Both the position numbers and the translations under genes were made by a program. Below the pieces are notes generated by a model. The model had not been told where the DNA came from, did no database searches, and saw nothing but the letters and a program-made list of their open reading frames with translations. From Microbacterium sp. SLBN-154 (GTDB taxonomy: Bacteria; Actinomycetota; Actinomycetes; Actinomycetales; Microbacteriaceae), in NCBI RefSeq assembly GCF_006715565.1, contig NZ_VFNL01000001.1, positions 1 through 64,000 on the forward strand: a stretch of 64,000 bases of DNA. The letters are read 5' to 3'. This document shows, piece after piece, positions 33,277 through 42,638 of the stretch (positions are counted from its first letter, which is position 1; each line of letters begins with the position of its first letter).

Positions 33277-34164
33277 AGTGCGGGGAAGGATGACGCGGGA
33301 CTGGCCCTGCTGGCCGACCCGACCCGCGCCCGGATCCTGCGGATGATGCGCGACAGCGCCGACGGGCGCGTCCTCGTCGGGCGCCTGGCCGAGGCGCTGC
33401 GCCTGCGCCAGCCCACGGTCAGCCACCACATGGCCGCCCTCCACGCCGAGGGCATCGTCCGCCGGGAGAAGGACGGCAGGCGGGTCTGGTACTCCCTCGA
33501 CCCGGCGCACGAGGAACGCGTGAGCGCCCTCCTGGGCCCGGCGCCGGACGCGTCGGGCGAGGCCGACCTGTCCCGCGTCATCGACGACCTGACGGCCCGC
33601 TATCGCGGGGTGTTCAGTCCCGAGACCGTGACCCGCTACGTCACCGACAGCCACCGTATGCTCACCGCGGCGGGGCGGCCGGCGCTCGAAGCCTCCCGCA
33701 CGGCCGCGTTCGCGGCATCCCGGCTCGACGATCTGACCCGCATCGAGGGCCGTGCACCCGACCGACCCTCCGTCCTGTTCGTGTGTGTGCAAAACGCCGG
33801 TCGTTCGCAGATCGCGGCCGGAATCCTCCGCCAGCTCGCCGGCGACCGGGTCGTCGTCCGGACGGCGGGATCCGCCCCCGCCGCAGATGTGCGCTCCTCG
33901 ATCGTCCACGCCCTCGATGAGATCGGGGTGCCGCTCGGCGGTGAGTTCCCGAAGCCCCTGAGCGACGAGGCGGTACGGGCCGCGGACTGGGTGATCACGA
34001 TGGGATGCGGCGACGCCTGCCCGGTCTACCCCGGGCGCCGTTACCTCGACTGGGAGATCGAAGATCCGGTCGGCAAGCCCGCCGCCACCGTCCGACGCAT
34101 CCGGGACGACATCGAGTCCCGTGTGCGCGGCCTGCTCTCCGAGCTGCCGGTGACCGCGGCCTAG
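33274..34164 (+). CDS. ArsR-ArsC fusion: repressor fused to arsenate reductase
   Basis: 296 aa. Residues 1-90 are an ArsR-type winged helix (LLADPTRARILRMM, QPTVSHHMAALHAEGIVRREKDGRRVWYSL) without a CxC metal site. Residues 100-160 are a three-helix segment like that of the gene at 34630. Residues 165-296 are an LMW-phosphatase-type arsenate reductase: VLFVCVQNAGRSQ (CX5R P-loop), FPKPLSDE and MGCGDACPVYPGRRYLDW. How arsenic is sensed is unclear; the reductase domain could be the sensor. Confidence 0.87.
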   Translation: MSAGKDDAGLALLADPTRARILRMMRDSADGRVLVGRLAEALRLRQPTVSHHMAALHAEGIVRREKDGRRVWYSLDPAHEERVSALLGPAPDASGEADLSRVIDDLTARYRGVFSPETVTRYVTDSHRMLTAAGRPALEASRTAAFAASRLDDLTRIEGRAPDRPSVLFVCVQNAGRSQIAAGILRQLAGDRVVVRTAGSAPAADVRSSIVHALDEIGVPLGGEFPKPLSDEAVRAADWVITMGCGDACPVYPGRRYLDWEIEDPVGKPAATVRRIRDDIESRVRGLLSELPVTAA

Positions 34165-34170
34165 GCAATT

Positions 34171-34188
34171 GATAGATGCTGGTCTATG
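34171..34188. promoter_or_regulatory. Operator for arsC-arsC-aqp unit (site B)
   Basis: GATAGATGCTGGTCTATG aligns base for base with site A (33259-33276) in the outer arms, with a less perfect dyad. It lies 32 bp before the arsC start and overlaps a possible -10 (TATGCT, 34185-34190). Probably bound by the ArsR-ArsC fusion. Confidence 0.6.
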
Positions 34189-34219
34189 CTTTTCTCAACC
34201 ACGAGAAAGGGAGGACCGG

Positions 34220-34633
34220 ATGTCCGACAAGCCCACCGTCCTGTTCGTCTGCGTCCACAACGCCGGAAGGTCGCAGATGGCGGCCGGATTCCTCCGCGAG
34301 CTGGGGGGCGATCGCGTCGAGGTGCTCTCCGCCGGGTCCGCACCTAAGGACCAGATCAACCCCGTCGCCGTCGAGGCGATGGCCGAAGAGGGCATCGACA
34401 TCGCCGGGCAGCAGCCGAAGGTGCTCACCGTCGAGGCCGTGAAGGAGTCCGACGTCGTCATCACGATGGGCTGCGGCGACGCGTGCCCGATCTTCCCCGG
34501 CAAGCGCTACGAGGACTGGGAGCTCGAAGACCCGGCCGGTCAGGGCATCGACGCCGTCCGTCGCATCCGCGACGACATCCGCGGCCGGATCGAGAACCTG
34601 CTCTCCGAACTCACTCCTGCAAGCGCGTCATGA
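34220..34633 (+). CDS. arsC: Arsenate reductase, LMW-phosphatase type
   Basis: 137 aa, a single-domain reductase: VLFVCVHNAGRSQMAAGFL (CX5R loop), SAGSAPKDQINP, MGCGDACPIFPGKRYEDWELEDP. The Cys of GDACP and the P-loop Cys are the redox pair. In actinobacteria such enzymes use thioredoxin or mycothiol/mycoredoxin. ATG 34220 is set by GGGAGG 5 nt upstream. The stop overlaps the next start as ATGA. Confidence 0.92.
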   Translation: MSDKPTVLFVCVHNAGRSQMAAGFLRELGGDRVEVLSAGSAPKDQINPVAVEAMAEEGIDIAGQQPKVLTVEAVKESDVVITMGCGDACPIFPGKRYEDWELEDPAGQGIDAVRRIRDDIRGRIENLLSELTPASAS

Positions 34634-35292
34634 GCGTCGCATCCGGGATGAACGGGCTGCTGTCCAACGAAGCGGTCCTCCACCGCGCCGCACAGCGCCT
34701 CGCGCAGAGCTTCACCGGCATGGTGAACGAAGAGACCGTCGAACGCGTGGTGTTCGAGTCGTACGCGGCGCTCGCACGGACTGCGACGGTGTCCAGCCAC
34801 CTCCCGAGCGTCACGGAGAAGTTCGCCCGCGACCGGCTGACGGCGCTCGCGCAGTCGAAGGGCCTCATCGCGAAGCCCGTTCCGGAGATCCTGTACGTCT
34901 GCGTGCAGAACTCCGGACGATCGCAGATGGCGGCGGCGCTCACCCGCCACCTGGCCGGCGAACGTGTGCACGTGCGGTCGGCAGGCTCTCAGCCGGCCGC
35001 CGAGATCAACGCGCAGGTCGTCACCGTGCTGGCCGAGATCGGCGTCGAGGTCGGCGACGAATTCCCCAAGCCCCTGACGGACGACGTCGTGCGCGCCGCC
35101 GACGCCGTCGTCACGATGGGCTGCGGCGACGCCTGCCCCCTGTACCCGGGCAAACGGTACCTCGACTGGCAGCTCGCCGACCCGGCCGACCTCGACCTGG
35201 ACGACGTCCGCCGGGTGCGCGACGATGTCCGCGCGCACGTCGAGCAGCTGCTCGGCGAGCTCGTTCCCGGTCTCGCGGCGACCCCGTCGTGA
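34630..35292 (+). CDS. arsC: Arsenate reductase with N-terminal three-helix domain
   Basis: 220 aa. The first 80 residues form a helical domain (LHRAAQRLAQSFTGMVNEETVERVVFESYAAL), as seen in some actinobacterial tyrosine-phosphatase-like ArsC. The reductase follows: ILYVCVQNSGRSQMAAALTRHL, SAGSQPAAEINA, FPKPLTDDVV, MGCGDACPLYPGKRYLDW. It is closer to the ArsC part of the fusion than to the single-domain ArsC. Coupled at both ends (ATGA, GTGA). Confidence 0.9.
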   Translation: MSVASGMNGLLSNEAVLHRAAQRLAQSFTGMVNEETVERVVFESYAALARTATVSSHLPSVTEKFARDRLTALAQSKGLIAKPVPEILYVCVQNSGRSQMAAALTRHLAGERVHVRSAGSQPAAEINAQVVTVLAEIGVEVGDEFPKPLTDDVVRAADAVVTMGCGDACPLYPGKRYLDWQLADPADLDLDDVRRVRDDVRAHVEQLLGELVPGLAATPS

Positions 35293-36050
35293 CCACCGAA
35301 CTGCCCGACACCGCACCCGGTCCCGCTCCGACGGTCGACGGCGTGCGCCCTGCCGTAGGGCGGCGCGCGCTGGCCGAGTTCCTCGGCACGGGACTGCTGG
35401 TCGCCGTCGTCGTCGGCTCAGGCATCGCGGCGCAGCGGCTCTCGGATGACGTCGGGCTCCAGCTGCTGGAGAACTCCTTCGCCACCGCGCTCGGCCTCGG
35501 CGTCCTCATCCTGCTGTTCGCACCGGTCTCGGGCGCGCACTTCAACCCTGTGGTCTCGCTCACCGACGCCCTCCTCGGCCGCGCGGACCGCTCCGGGCTG
35601 AGCCCCCGCACACTCGGCGTGTACCTGGTGGCTCAGGCGGCCGGCGGAATCGGGGGCGCGATCCTGGCGAACGCGATGTTCGACGTCCAGACGTCGATCT
35701 CCACCACCGACCGAGCCACCCCGGCGACCCTCCTCGCAGAGGTCGTCGCGACGGCAGGGCTGGTGATGCTCATCGCAGGCCTCACCAGGACGCAACGGAC
35801 CATCCCCGTGATCGCCACCTCGGTCGGTGCGTACATCGGTGCGGCGTACTGGTTCACCAGCTCGACCTCCTTCGCCAATCCGGCGGTCACCCTCGGGCGC
35901 ATCTTCACCGATACGTTCGCAGGCATCGCACCGGTGTCGGCGATGTGGTTCGCCGGCGCCCAGCTCGTGGGTGCGATCGTGGCGATGGGCCTCATCGCCC
36001 TGCTCTTCCCCGCCGAACCCCGGGGCGCAACGGCATCGCACACGCGGTGA
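35289..36050 (+). CDS. MIP-family channel (AqpS-like aquaglyceroporin)
   Basis: 253 aa, six hydrophobic segments plus two half-helices carrying the NPx motifs: GAHFNPVVSLTDALLG (NPV, first) and SFANPAVTLGRIFTDTF (NPA, second). GTG 35289 overlaps the arsC stop. In Sinorhizobium an aquaglyceroporin (AqpS) replaces the arsenite pump, letting arsenite made by ArsC leave passively. The same logic fits here, as no ArsB or Acr3 gene is in the cluster. Confidence 0.88.
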   Translation: MTTELPDTAPGPAPTVDGVRPAVGRRALAEFLGTGLLVAVVVGSGIAAQRLSDDVGLQLLENSFATALGLGVLILLFAPVSGAHFNPVVSLTDALLGRADRSGLSPRTLGVYLVAQAAGGIGGAILANAMFDVQTSISTTDRATPATLLAEVVATAGLVMLIAGLTRTQRTIPVIATSVGAYIGAAYWFTSSTSFANPAVTLGRIFTDTFAGIAPVSAMWFAGAQLVGAIVAMGLIALLFPAEPRGATASHTR

Positions 36051-36074
36051 TCCACCCCCGCACGGGCGACCGCG

Positions 36075-36109
36075 CGCACGGCGACCGACGTTGCGCCGAT
36101 CGCCGTGCG
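36075..36109. terminator. Bidirectional terminator between aqp and the next operon
   Basis: CGCACGGCGA (36075-36084) and TCGCCGTGCG (36100-36109) form a perfect 10-bp GC-rich stem with a 15-nt loop. AATTGTCATT follows on the plus strand. It lies between two convergent operons. Confidence 0.7.
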
Positions 36110-36114
36110 AATTG

Positions 36115-37068
36115 TCATTGCGCGTCGAAGGGGGACGGGCCCAGCTCGTCGAGAAGCTGCGCCATCTTGGCGTAGGCCCGGTTGCGATACGCGATGAGCT
36201 CGGCGATCCGTTCCGGCTCGATGTCGCGGAACCCCGAGCCGGTCTTCGTGCCGAGCTCTCCGGCAGCGACCCGCTCCGCGAGGATCGCCGGTGTCGCGAA
36301 GCGCTCCGGGAATGTGCCCTGCAGCGAGGCGTAGCAGAAGGCGTACACGTCGAGGCCCGCCATGTCGGCGATCGCGAACGGCCCGAAGAACGGCAGGCGG
36401 AACCCGAACGTCGACCGGACGACGGCGTCGATGTCCTCCGGCGTCGCCACGCCCTCTTCGACGAGCTGGGTCGCCTCGTGGAACAGGGCGTACTGCAGAC
36501 GGTTCAGCACGAACCCGGTGACATCCTTCACGCGCGCGGGCACCTTGCCCGACCCGGCGATGAGCTCCTCGGATGCCCGGATGGCCGCCTCGTCGGTCGC
36601 CGCGTGCGGGATGATCTCCACCCCGGGCACGAAGGGCGCGGGGTTGGAGAAGTGCACGCCGAGGAACCGTTCGGGTCGGGTGACGGCCTCGGCAAGGGCG
36701 GCGATGGAGATGGTCGAGGTGTTGCTGCCGATCACGGCCGCCGCCGGTGCGGCTTCCGAGATGCGTCGGAGCGTCTCGTGCTTGATCTCGATGCGTTCGG
36801 GCACCGCCTCCTCGACGAACTCGGCGTCGGCGACGGCCGCCTCGATGCTGTCGGCCGCCGAGATCCGGGAGGTGATGGTGTCGGTCGCTCCGAGCGTGAA
36901 CAGACCCTGCTCCTCGAACTGGGCTGTCTCGGTGCGGATGCGCTCGAGGTTCGCCGCGGCGATCTCGGCCGTCACGTCGGAGATGACGACGTCGTGACCG
37001 CCGAGGGCGAACACCTGCGCCATCCCTCCGCCCATATAGCCGCTGCCGACGATCGCGATGCGGCTCAT
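36115..37068 (-). CDS. 3-hydroxyacyl-CoA dehydrogenase-like oxidoreductase
   Basis: 317 aa. NAD site [21 protein letters not shown] and [15 protein letters not shown] (catalytic His region); C-terminal domain [14 protein letters not shown]. By sequence it is an HCDH, but the operon (DhaKL kinase, RpiB isomerase, TIM-barrel isomerase) points to sugar or polyol metabolism, so a hydroxyacid or polyol substrate is possible, as in L-gulonate dehydrogenase-like members. ATG 37068 overlaps the rpiB-like stop (ATGA). Confidence 0.82.
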   Translation of the reverse strand: MSRIAIVGSGYMGGGMAQVFALGGHDVVISDVTAEIAAANLERIRTETAQFEEQGLFTLGATDTITSRISAADSIEAAVADAEFVEEAVPERIEIKHETLRRISEAAPAAAVIGSNTSTISIAALAEAVTRPERFLGVHFSNPAPFVPGVEIIPHAATDEAAIRASEELIAGSGKVPARVKDVTGFVLNRLQYALFHEATQLVEEGVATPEDIDAVVRSTFGFRLPFFGPFAIADMAGLDVYAFCYASLQGTFPERFATPAILAERVAAGELGTKTGSGFRDIEPERIAELIAYRNRAYAKMAQLLDELGPSPFDAQ

Positions 37069-37535
37069 GCGGTCACCTCGCGGTCGTAGGCGTCGATCGC
37101 GGCGACCTTCGTCGCCGATGCGGATGCCGGGTCGAAACGGTAATCGAGCCACTCGTGGACGAGTCGCTTGGCGAGCTCCAGTCCGATCACGCGCTGCCCC
37201 ATCGTCAGCACCTGGGCATTGTTGCTCAGCACGGAGCGCTCGACCGAGTAGCTGTCGTGAGCGGTGACGGCGCGCACCCCCCGCACCTTGTTCGCCGAGA
37301 TCGCCACGCCGAGCCCGGTTCCGCAGATGAGGAGCGCACGATCGGCCTCCCCCTCCGCGACGCGCCGAGCGGCCTCGACCGCGACGTGGGGGTAGTCGGT
37401 GTGCTCATCGCCGCCCACGCCGACATCGGTCACCATCGCCACCCGCTCGTCTGCCTCGAGCAGCTCCTTCAGTGCGGTCTTGTACTCGTAGCCGGCGTCG
37501 TCGCTTCCGACGACGATCCGCAGGGTGTCGGTCAT
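37065..37535 (-). CDS. RpiB-family isomerase, D-erythrulose-4-phosphate isomerase type
   Basis: 156 aa. RpiB fold with the active-site Cys in [14 protein letters not shown] and [19 protein letters not shown]. The N-terminal motif is [10 protein letters not shown] rather than the GCDHAG of ribose-5-phosphate isomerase B; this DDAG form is what I recall for DerI/EryI-type tetrulose-4-phosphate isomerases of mycobacteria and rhizobia. With a DhaKL kinase next to it, conversion of D-erythrulose 4-phosphate to D-erythrose 4-phosphate is likely. Confidence 0.85.
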   Translation of the reverse strand: MTDTLRIVVGSDDAGYEYKTALKELLEADERVAMVTDVGVGGDEHTDYPHVAVEAARRVAEGEADRALLICGTGLGVAISANKVRGVRAVTAHDSYSVERSVLSNNAQVLTMGQRVIGLELAKRLVHEWLDYRFDPASASATKVAAIDAYDREVTA

Positions 37536-39262
37536 CACTGGTCCTTCCGGGATGTCTCGTCGTGCCCGGCGGTGCGGGCGATGGCGATGGCGATGAGGGC
37601 GAGCGAGGTCGCTCCCGCGTCGGGGTGGCCGACGCTCTTCTCTGCGAGCGGGCGGGCACGACCGAGTTTCGGGCGGAGCGCCGCCGTCTCCTCCGCCGCG
37701 GTCGACGCGGCCCCCGCCGCGGCGAGCAACGCCGCGGCGATCGAGCCCCCGGCCCGCAGGCGCTCCTCGAGCGTGCGGACGTACGGGTCGAGCGCGTCGA
37801 CCATGGTCTTGTCGCCGACCGTCGCGCCGCCGCGAGAGGTGACGGCGTCGAGCGCTGCGCGGGCGGCGGCGCCCAGCGCCGCACGGTCGCCGACGTTGTC
37901 GTCGTCGAGTGCGCGCCCGACGGCCGCGAGCATCGCGCCCCACAGCGCGCCCGAGGTGCCCCCGGCCTTCTCACTCCACGCGTCTCCGGCGGTGGTGAGC
38001 ATCGCGGAGAGGCCGACGGACGGATCAGCGGCGGTGGACGCGGCGTCGATGCCCGTGCGCATGCCGACACCGTGGTCGCCGTCCCCGGCGATGGCGTCGA
38101 TGCGACCGAGCTCGGCTTCGTTCTCATGGATGACCGCGCGGGCGGCCTCGAGGTAGGTGAGCGCCGTCGCCGCGGCGGCACGTGACCAGTCCGATGCGGC
38201 CGCGACGTCGGCGGCGGCCACGTTTTCGGCGGCCTCCTCCTGCTCGTCGACCGGCGCGACCGGGGCGACGGCGCCCTTGCGGTACGCCGGCGTGTACGCC
38301 GGTGCGCCCCACAGCGGTTCGAGCTCATCGTCCAGCCAGAGCAGGGTTACCGATGCCCCCGCCATGTCGAGGCTCGTGACGAGTTCGCCGACCTCGGGCT
38401 CGACGACGGTCACCCCCGCGTCCCGCAGTCGCGCGGCGACATCGCCGAAGAGGACGAAGAGCTCTTCGTACTTCACCGAACCGAGGCCGTTGACGATGAC
38501 CGCGGCTCGGTCGCCGCGGGGCTCGGGAACATCGGCCAGAAGCTGGTCGACGAGGATGCCGGCGAGCTCGGCGGAGCTCGTGCGCGGCACATCGCGGATG
38601 CCGGGCTCGCCGTGGATGCCGAGTCCGATCGACATCATCCCCTCCGGCACGGTGAACAGCGGTGCGTCCGCGCCCGGGAACGTGCACCCGCCGAAAGCGA
38701 CGCCGAGGGTCCGGGTGCGGTGATTGGCGAGGCGCGCGAGCCGCTCCACCTCGTCGATGTCGTCACCGCGCTCCGCGGCAGCGCCTGCGACCTTGAACAC
38801 GACGAAGTCGCCGGCGATGCCGCGACGCTTGTCGAGCTCGTCGATCGGGGCACTGGCGATGTCGTCGGTGCAGAGCACCGTCCGGGCGTCGATGCCCTCG
38901 GCGCGCAGGCGCTCCTCAGCCTCGCCGAAATGCAGCACGTCGCCGGCGTAGTTGCCGAAGCTGAACAGCACACCGCCGCCCCGATGGGCCGCCTTCGCCA
39001 CGCGGTACGCCTGCCCCGCCGACGGCGAGGTGAAGATGTTCCCGCACACGGCACCGGCCGCGAGGCCCTGGCCGACGACCCCCGCGAACGCGGGGTAGTG
39101 GCCCGAGCCGCCGCCGACCACCACCGCGACGCTCCCCCGCGGTGCGGGCGCGGCGCGCACCACTCCCCCGTCGACAGCGCGGATGAGGCCCGGGTGGGCC
39201 GCCACGAACCCCGCGAGCGCCTGGGAGACGAACGCGGACGGGTCGTTGTGGATTCTCGTCAT
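37535..39262 (-). CDS. DhaK-DhaL fusion kinase (dihydroxyacetone/erythrulose kinase)
   Basis: 575 aa. The DhaK domain (residues 1-330) has [15 protein letters not shown] and the substrate-binding His in [10 protein letters not shown]. The DhaL domain (about 365-575) has the Mg-ATP motif [11 protein letters not shown]. Single-chain DhaK-DhaL proteins use ATP, not PTS. Flanking isomerases suggest it phosphorylates erythrulose rather than only dihydroxyacetone. ATG 39262 overlaps the upstream stop by 4 bp; its own stop overlaps the next start (TGATG). Confidence 0.9.
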   Translation of the reverse strand: MTRIHNDPSAFVSQALAGFVAAHPGLIRAVDGGVVRAAPAPRGSVAVVVGGGSGHYPAFAGVVGQGLAAGAVCGNIFTSPSAGQAYRVAKAAHRGGGVLFSFGNYAGDVLHFGEAEERLRAEGIDARTVLCTDDIASAPIDELDKRRGIAGDFVVFKVAGAAAERGDDIDEVERLARLANHRTRTLGVAFGGCTFPGADAPLFTVPEGMMSIGLGIHGEPGIRDVPRTSSAELAGILVDQLLADVPEPRGDRAAVIVNGLGSVKYEELFVLFGDVAARLRDAGVTVVEPEVGELVTSLDMAGASVTLLWLDDELEPLWGAPAYTPAYRKGAVAPVAPVDEQEEAAENVAAADVAAASDWSRAAAATALTYLEAARAVIHENEAELGRIDAIAGDGDHGVGMRTGIDAASTAADPSVGLSAMLTTAGDAWSEKAGGTSGALWGAMLAAVGRALDDDNVGDRAALGAAARAALDAVTSRGGATVGDKTMVDALDPYVRTLEERLRAGGSIAAALLAAAGAASTAAEETAALRPKLGRARPLAEKSVGHPDAGATSLALIAIAIARTAGHDETSRKDQ

Positions 39263-40245
39263 GCTGCACCTCTCTGTGCGTGGCCGATCTGACGCACCCG
39301 GCTGGCGCCGCGGGTGTACCCCCCGCGCTTGGGCAGCACGTGGCGTCGCAGGTAGTCGCGGTTGTCCGCGCAGACGGTCAGCCCGTCGCCGCCGTAGTTC
39401 TCGACGCAGATCACACCCTGGAACCCCTGCTCGATCGCGTACCGGAACGCTCGGCGGTAGTCGATGAGGCCGTACGCCAAGGGCGCGGGCACGGCGGTGT
39501 ACATGTCGCGCGCGACATCCTCATCTCGGGCGTAGTTCTTCACATGCCAGAAGTTCGCGTAGGGAAGGGTCTTCTCCACCACCTCCCACCACGGCTCGAT
39601 CGGCCGGTGGAGGCGGACGAGGTTGCCGATGTCGGGGTTGAGGCCGACATTGTCCATGCCGATGTCGGTCACGAGGCGCACCGCGGAGTCGGCCGAACCC
39701 AGGAACGTGTCCTCGTACATCTCGAGAGAGACGAGGATGCCGAGATCGGCGGCGTGACGACCGAGTTCCTGCAGGCGAGCCACCGCGGTGTCCCAGTCGG
39801 CCGGGTCGTCGCGATGACCCTCGACGGTCCAGAACCACAGCTGCGCCTGCTGCGCGGGCGTCAGCGCCTGATGGAGGCCGAAGGAGACCGTTTCGATCCC
39901 CAGCGCGGCCGCCGCGTCGAGCGTGCGGTGGCTGTAGGCCAGATTCTCCACGCCGCGATCACGATCGATGACACTGCATCGGATGGCGGAGATCGATGCC
40001 GGGACGACACCCGCCTCCGCCGCCACCGCGTCGAAGTCGGCGAGGCCGCGGGGATCGAGGTCGCCCACGCGGAGCCAGGAGTCGGTCAGGTCGATCCGAT
40101 CGAAACCGGCGTCGGCGACCTCGACCAGCACCTCGCGCCAGACGTCCGGTCCCGCTTCCGCGACGGCCCGACCATCGGGGGTGCGGCCGGAGAAGGGCAG
40201 CGCTGCCGCTGCGATCGGCCAGTCAGCGGCGAGGAAGTCCGTCAT
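39259..40245 (-). CDS. TIM-barrel sugar-phosphate isomerase (LerI-like)
   Basis: 328 aa, xylose-isomerase-like TIM barrel of the AP-endonuclease-2 superfamily. Metal-binding acids are suggested by LVSLEMYEDTF, LNPDIGNLV, FWHVKNYARD and GVICVENYGGDG. In the M. smegmatis tetritol pathway a TIM-barrel enzyme (LerI) isomerises L-erythrulose 1-phosphate; the neighbours make this role likely. ATG 40245 overlaps the GH3 stop (ATGA). Confidence 0.82.
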   Translation of the reverse strand: MTDFLAADWPIAAAALPFSGRTPDGRAVAEAGPDVWREVLVEVADAGFDRIDLTDSWLRVGDLDPRGLADFDAVAAEAGVVPASISAIRCSVIDRDRGVENLAYSHRTLDAAAALGIETVSFGLHQALTPAQQAQLWFWTVEGHRDDPADWDTAVARLQELGRHAADLGILVSLEMYEDTFLGSADSAVRLVTDIGMDNVGLNPDIGNLVRLHRPIEPWWEVVEKTLPYANFWHVKNYARDEDVARDMYTAVPAPLAYGLIDYRRAFRYAIEQGFQGVICVENYGGDGLTVCADNRDYLRRHVLPKRGGYTRGASRVRQIGHAQRGAA

Positions 40246-42623
40246 CCCGCATCTCCTTCGGTGGGTTCGTGGGTGATCGCCACAACCTCGACCGGAGTGA
40301 TGAGCACCGGCTCATCGACGACGCGGACGGGGCCGTCGATCGTCAGTTCGGCGATGCCCGAGGTGTCGGTAAGCGACAGACCTGCGACGAGCTCGATGCG
40401 GCCCGGTTCGACGATGCGGCGGCGGTCGAGCCCGGTGAACGAGAACCGATCGGCGTGCAGGGAGAAACGCACGGCAGCGGCGTCTCCGGGTGCGAGGTGC
40501 ACCCGGGCGTATCCCACCAGCTGGCGGACGGGGCGCGTCACCTGCGCCACGGGGTCGGCGGCATAGAGCTGCACGACGGTCGCGCCGGAGCGTTCACCGG
40601 TGTTGCGCACGTCGACGGTAGCGACCACGCGACCGTCGGGGGCGATGCGATCGGTATCGAGCCGGACGTCGCCGAGCGTGAACGAGGTGTACGACAGACC
40701 GTGTCCGAAAGGGAAGGCCGGGGCGATCGAGAGGTTGCTGATGCGGTCGCCGTCCTGTCCGAGCGGCGGTGCGAGGTAGGTGTGCGGGAGGGCGTCACCG
40801 GTCCGCGGAATCTGCACCGGCAGATGCCCGCTGGGGTTGACCGCACCCGAGAGCACCCCGGCGAGCGCCGTCGCTCCCTCGATCCCGGGCATGAAGGCCT
40901 GCACGACGGCGGCCGCCCGCTCGGTGTACGCCCCGAGCGCGTAGGGGCGGCCCGACATCACGACGAGCACCACGGGCGTCTCCGTCGCCAGCATGGCCTC
41001 GACGAGCCGGCCCTGCTCACCGGGGAGGTCGAGGTCGGGCGCATCCGAGCCCTCACCCGAGGTGCCCCGGCCGAACATGCCGGCACGATCGCCCACGACG
41101 GCGATGACCACATCAGCGGATGCCGCGGCGTCGGCGGCGCGCGCGAACGCGGCGTCGTCGGCGGGGTCGGTGAGGGGGACGCCCTCCTCGACACGCACGT
41201 CGGCGTGCGGGAACGCGCGTCGAAGCGCCTCGGGGATCGTGACGGTGTCGACGCCCAGACCCATCTCGGGGTGCCGGGGCATCACGTGGATCGGGTAAGA
41301 GTAGGCGCCCATCATGGCGCGCGGGTCGTCTGCGATGGGACCGACCACGGCGATCCGACGCACCGAGGACTCCAGGGGAAGGACTCCCCGGCCGTTGTCG
41401 AGCAGGATGATGGATTCCTCCGCCAGCCGACGCGCGATGTCGCGATTGCGCGGACTGTCGAGATCGACGTCGACCGGCTCGGGCGGCGCCCACCCGGCGT
41501 CGAGGAGGCCGAGCTCGAGCTTCTGGTGCAGCAGGCGGCGCACGGCGGTGTCGATGTCTGTCGCCGTGCGGGCGGGGTCGGGGTCATCGTCGTGGAGGAG
41601 CCGGTAGGCGGCGATGTCGGGGAGCTCGACGTCGATGCCCGCGTGGAGCGCGAGCCGACCGGCATCCGCCATCGATTCGGCGACCTGATGCTTCGATTTC
41701 AGGAACGCCACCGCCCAGTAGTCCGACACGACGGTGCCGGTGAAACCCCACTCGTCGCGGAGCAGGTCGGTCAGCAGCCACCGGTCGGCGGCCGCCGGCA
41801 CGCGATCGAGCTCGGTGTACGAGTTCATGACGCTGGCCGCCCCGCCGACCCGGACGGCCATCTCGAAGGGCGGGAGGACGAGGTCGCGCAGCTCCCGCTC
41901 GCCGAGCGAGACCGGGGCGTGGTTGCGCCCACCGCGGGAGGTGGCGTGGCCGGCGAAGTGCTTGAGCGTCGCGATGATGCCGCTGTGCTGCAGGCCCTGG
42001 ACATACGCGGTCGCGAGCGTCCCGACGACGTAGGGGTCTTCGCCCAGGGTCTCCTCCACCCGGCCCCACCGGTAGTCGGTGACCACGTCGAGCACGGGGG
42101 AAAGACCGTGGTGTGCACCGACCGCGCGCATGTCGGCACCGATCGCGGCTGCCATCTCGCGGACGAGATCGGCATCGAAGGTCGCCGCCCACGCCATCGA
42201 GGCGGGATAGACCGTCGCACCGAAAGTCGTGAAACCGGTCAGGCACTCCTCGTGCACGACCGCGGGGATTCCCAGGCGCGTGCTCTCCCGCAGGTGACGC
42301 TGGGCGTCCTGCACCTTCTGCATACCCTCCCGCGCGCTCACGGGCGTGACCCCGAACACCCGGGTGAGATGGCCGATCCCGTCGCGCACCGCTTCGACGA
42401 ACGGCGGCCGGCCGCGCGACAGCACATCCTGCATCGGTGCGATGAGCTGCGTCGAATCACGCGTGTCGGCCCAGTAGCCGCCGAGCTGGGCGACCTTCTC
42501 GTCGTCGGTCATCGCGGCGAGCAGCGCCTCGACCCTCGCCGACGGGTCGACGGACGGATCAGACCAGGAGGGCCGATCGGCCCGGCTCAGCGTCCCAGGT
42601 GGGACATCCGTCACATCCGTCAT
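40242..42623 (-). CDS. Glycoside hydrolase family 3 (second copy)
   Basis: 793 aa, no signal peptide. GH3 layout: YRWGRVEETLGEDPYV, KHFAGHATSRGGRNHAPV, nucleophile Asp in GTVVSDYWAVAF, second domain, and C-terminal FnIII-like VRNTGERSGATVVQLY. It is a paralogue of the 5285-7618 enzyme (both have VHEECLTGF-type motifs). ATG 42623 is used because GGGAG lies upstream; ATG 42638 sits in the operator and has no SD. First gene of the tetrulose-phosphate operon. Confidence 0.9.
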   Translation of the reverse strand: MTDVTDVPPGTLSRADRPSWSDPSVDPSARVEALLAAMTDDEKVAQLGGYWADTRDSTQLIAPMQDVLSRGRPPFVEAVRDGIGHLTRVFGVTPVSAREGMQKVQDAQRHLRESTRLGIPAVVHEECLTGFTTFGATVYPASMAWAATFDADLVREMAAAIGADMRAVGAHHGLSPVLDVVTDYRWGRVEETLGEDPYVVGTLATAYVQGLQHSGIIATLKHFAGHATSRGGRNHAPVSLGERELRDLVLPPFEMAVRVGGAASVMNSYTELDRVPAAADRWLLTDLLRDEWGFTGTVVSDYWAVAFLKSKHQVAESMADAGRLALHAGIDVELPDIAAYRLLHDDDPDPARTATDIDTAVRRLLHQKLELGLLDAGWAPPEPVDVDLDSPRNRDIARRLAEESIILLDNGRGVLPLESSVRRIAVVGPIADDPRAMMGAYSYPIHVMPRHPEMGLGVDTVTIPEALRRAFPHADVRVEEGVPLTDPADDAAFARAADAAASADVVIAVVGDRAGMFGRGTSGEGSDAPDLDLPGEQGRLVEAMLATETPVVLVVMSGRPYALGAYTERAAAVVQAFMPGIEGATALAGVLSGAVNPSGHLPVQIPRTGDALPHTYLAPPLGQDGDRISNLSIAPAFPFGHGLSYTSFTLGDVRLDTDRIAPDGRVVATVDVRNTGERSGATVVQLYAADPVAQVTRPVRQLVGYARVHLAPGDAAAVRFSLHADRFSFTGLDRRRIVEPGRIELVAGLSLTDTSGIAELTIDGPVRVVDEPVLITPVEVVAITHEPTEGDAG

Positions 42624-42638
42624 CCTTGACTCCCGCAT

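Noticed and set aside
36115..37068. HCDH-like gene as a second phenylacetate PaaH
   Set aside because: It overlaps the RpiB-type gene in a sugar-phosphate operon and lacks the paa operator; paaH is at 27155-28060.
39996..42629. A very long open frame antisense to the GH3 gene
   Set aside because: It is Arg/Gly/His-rich without any domain, mirrors the GC-rich third-codon pattern of the real GH3 on the other strand, and lacks a ribosome site.
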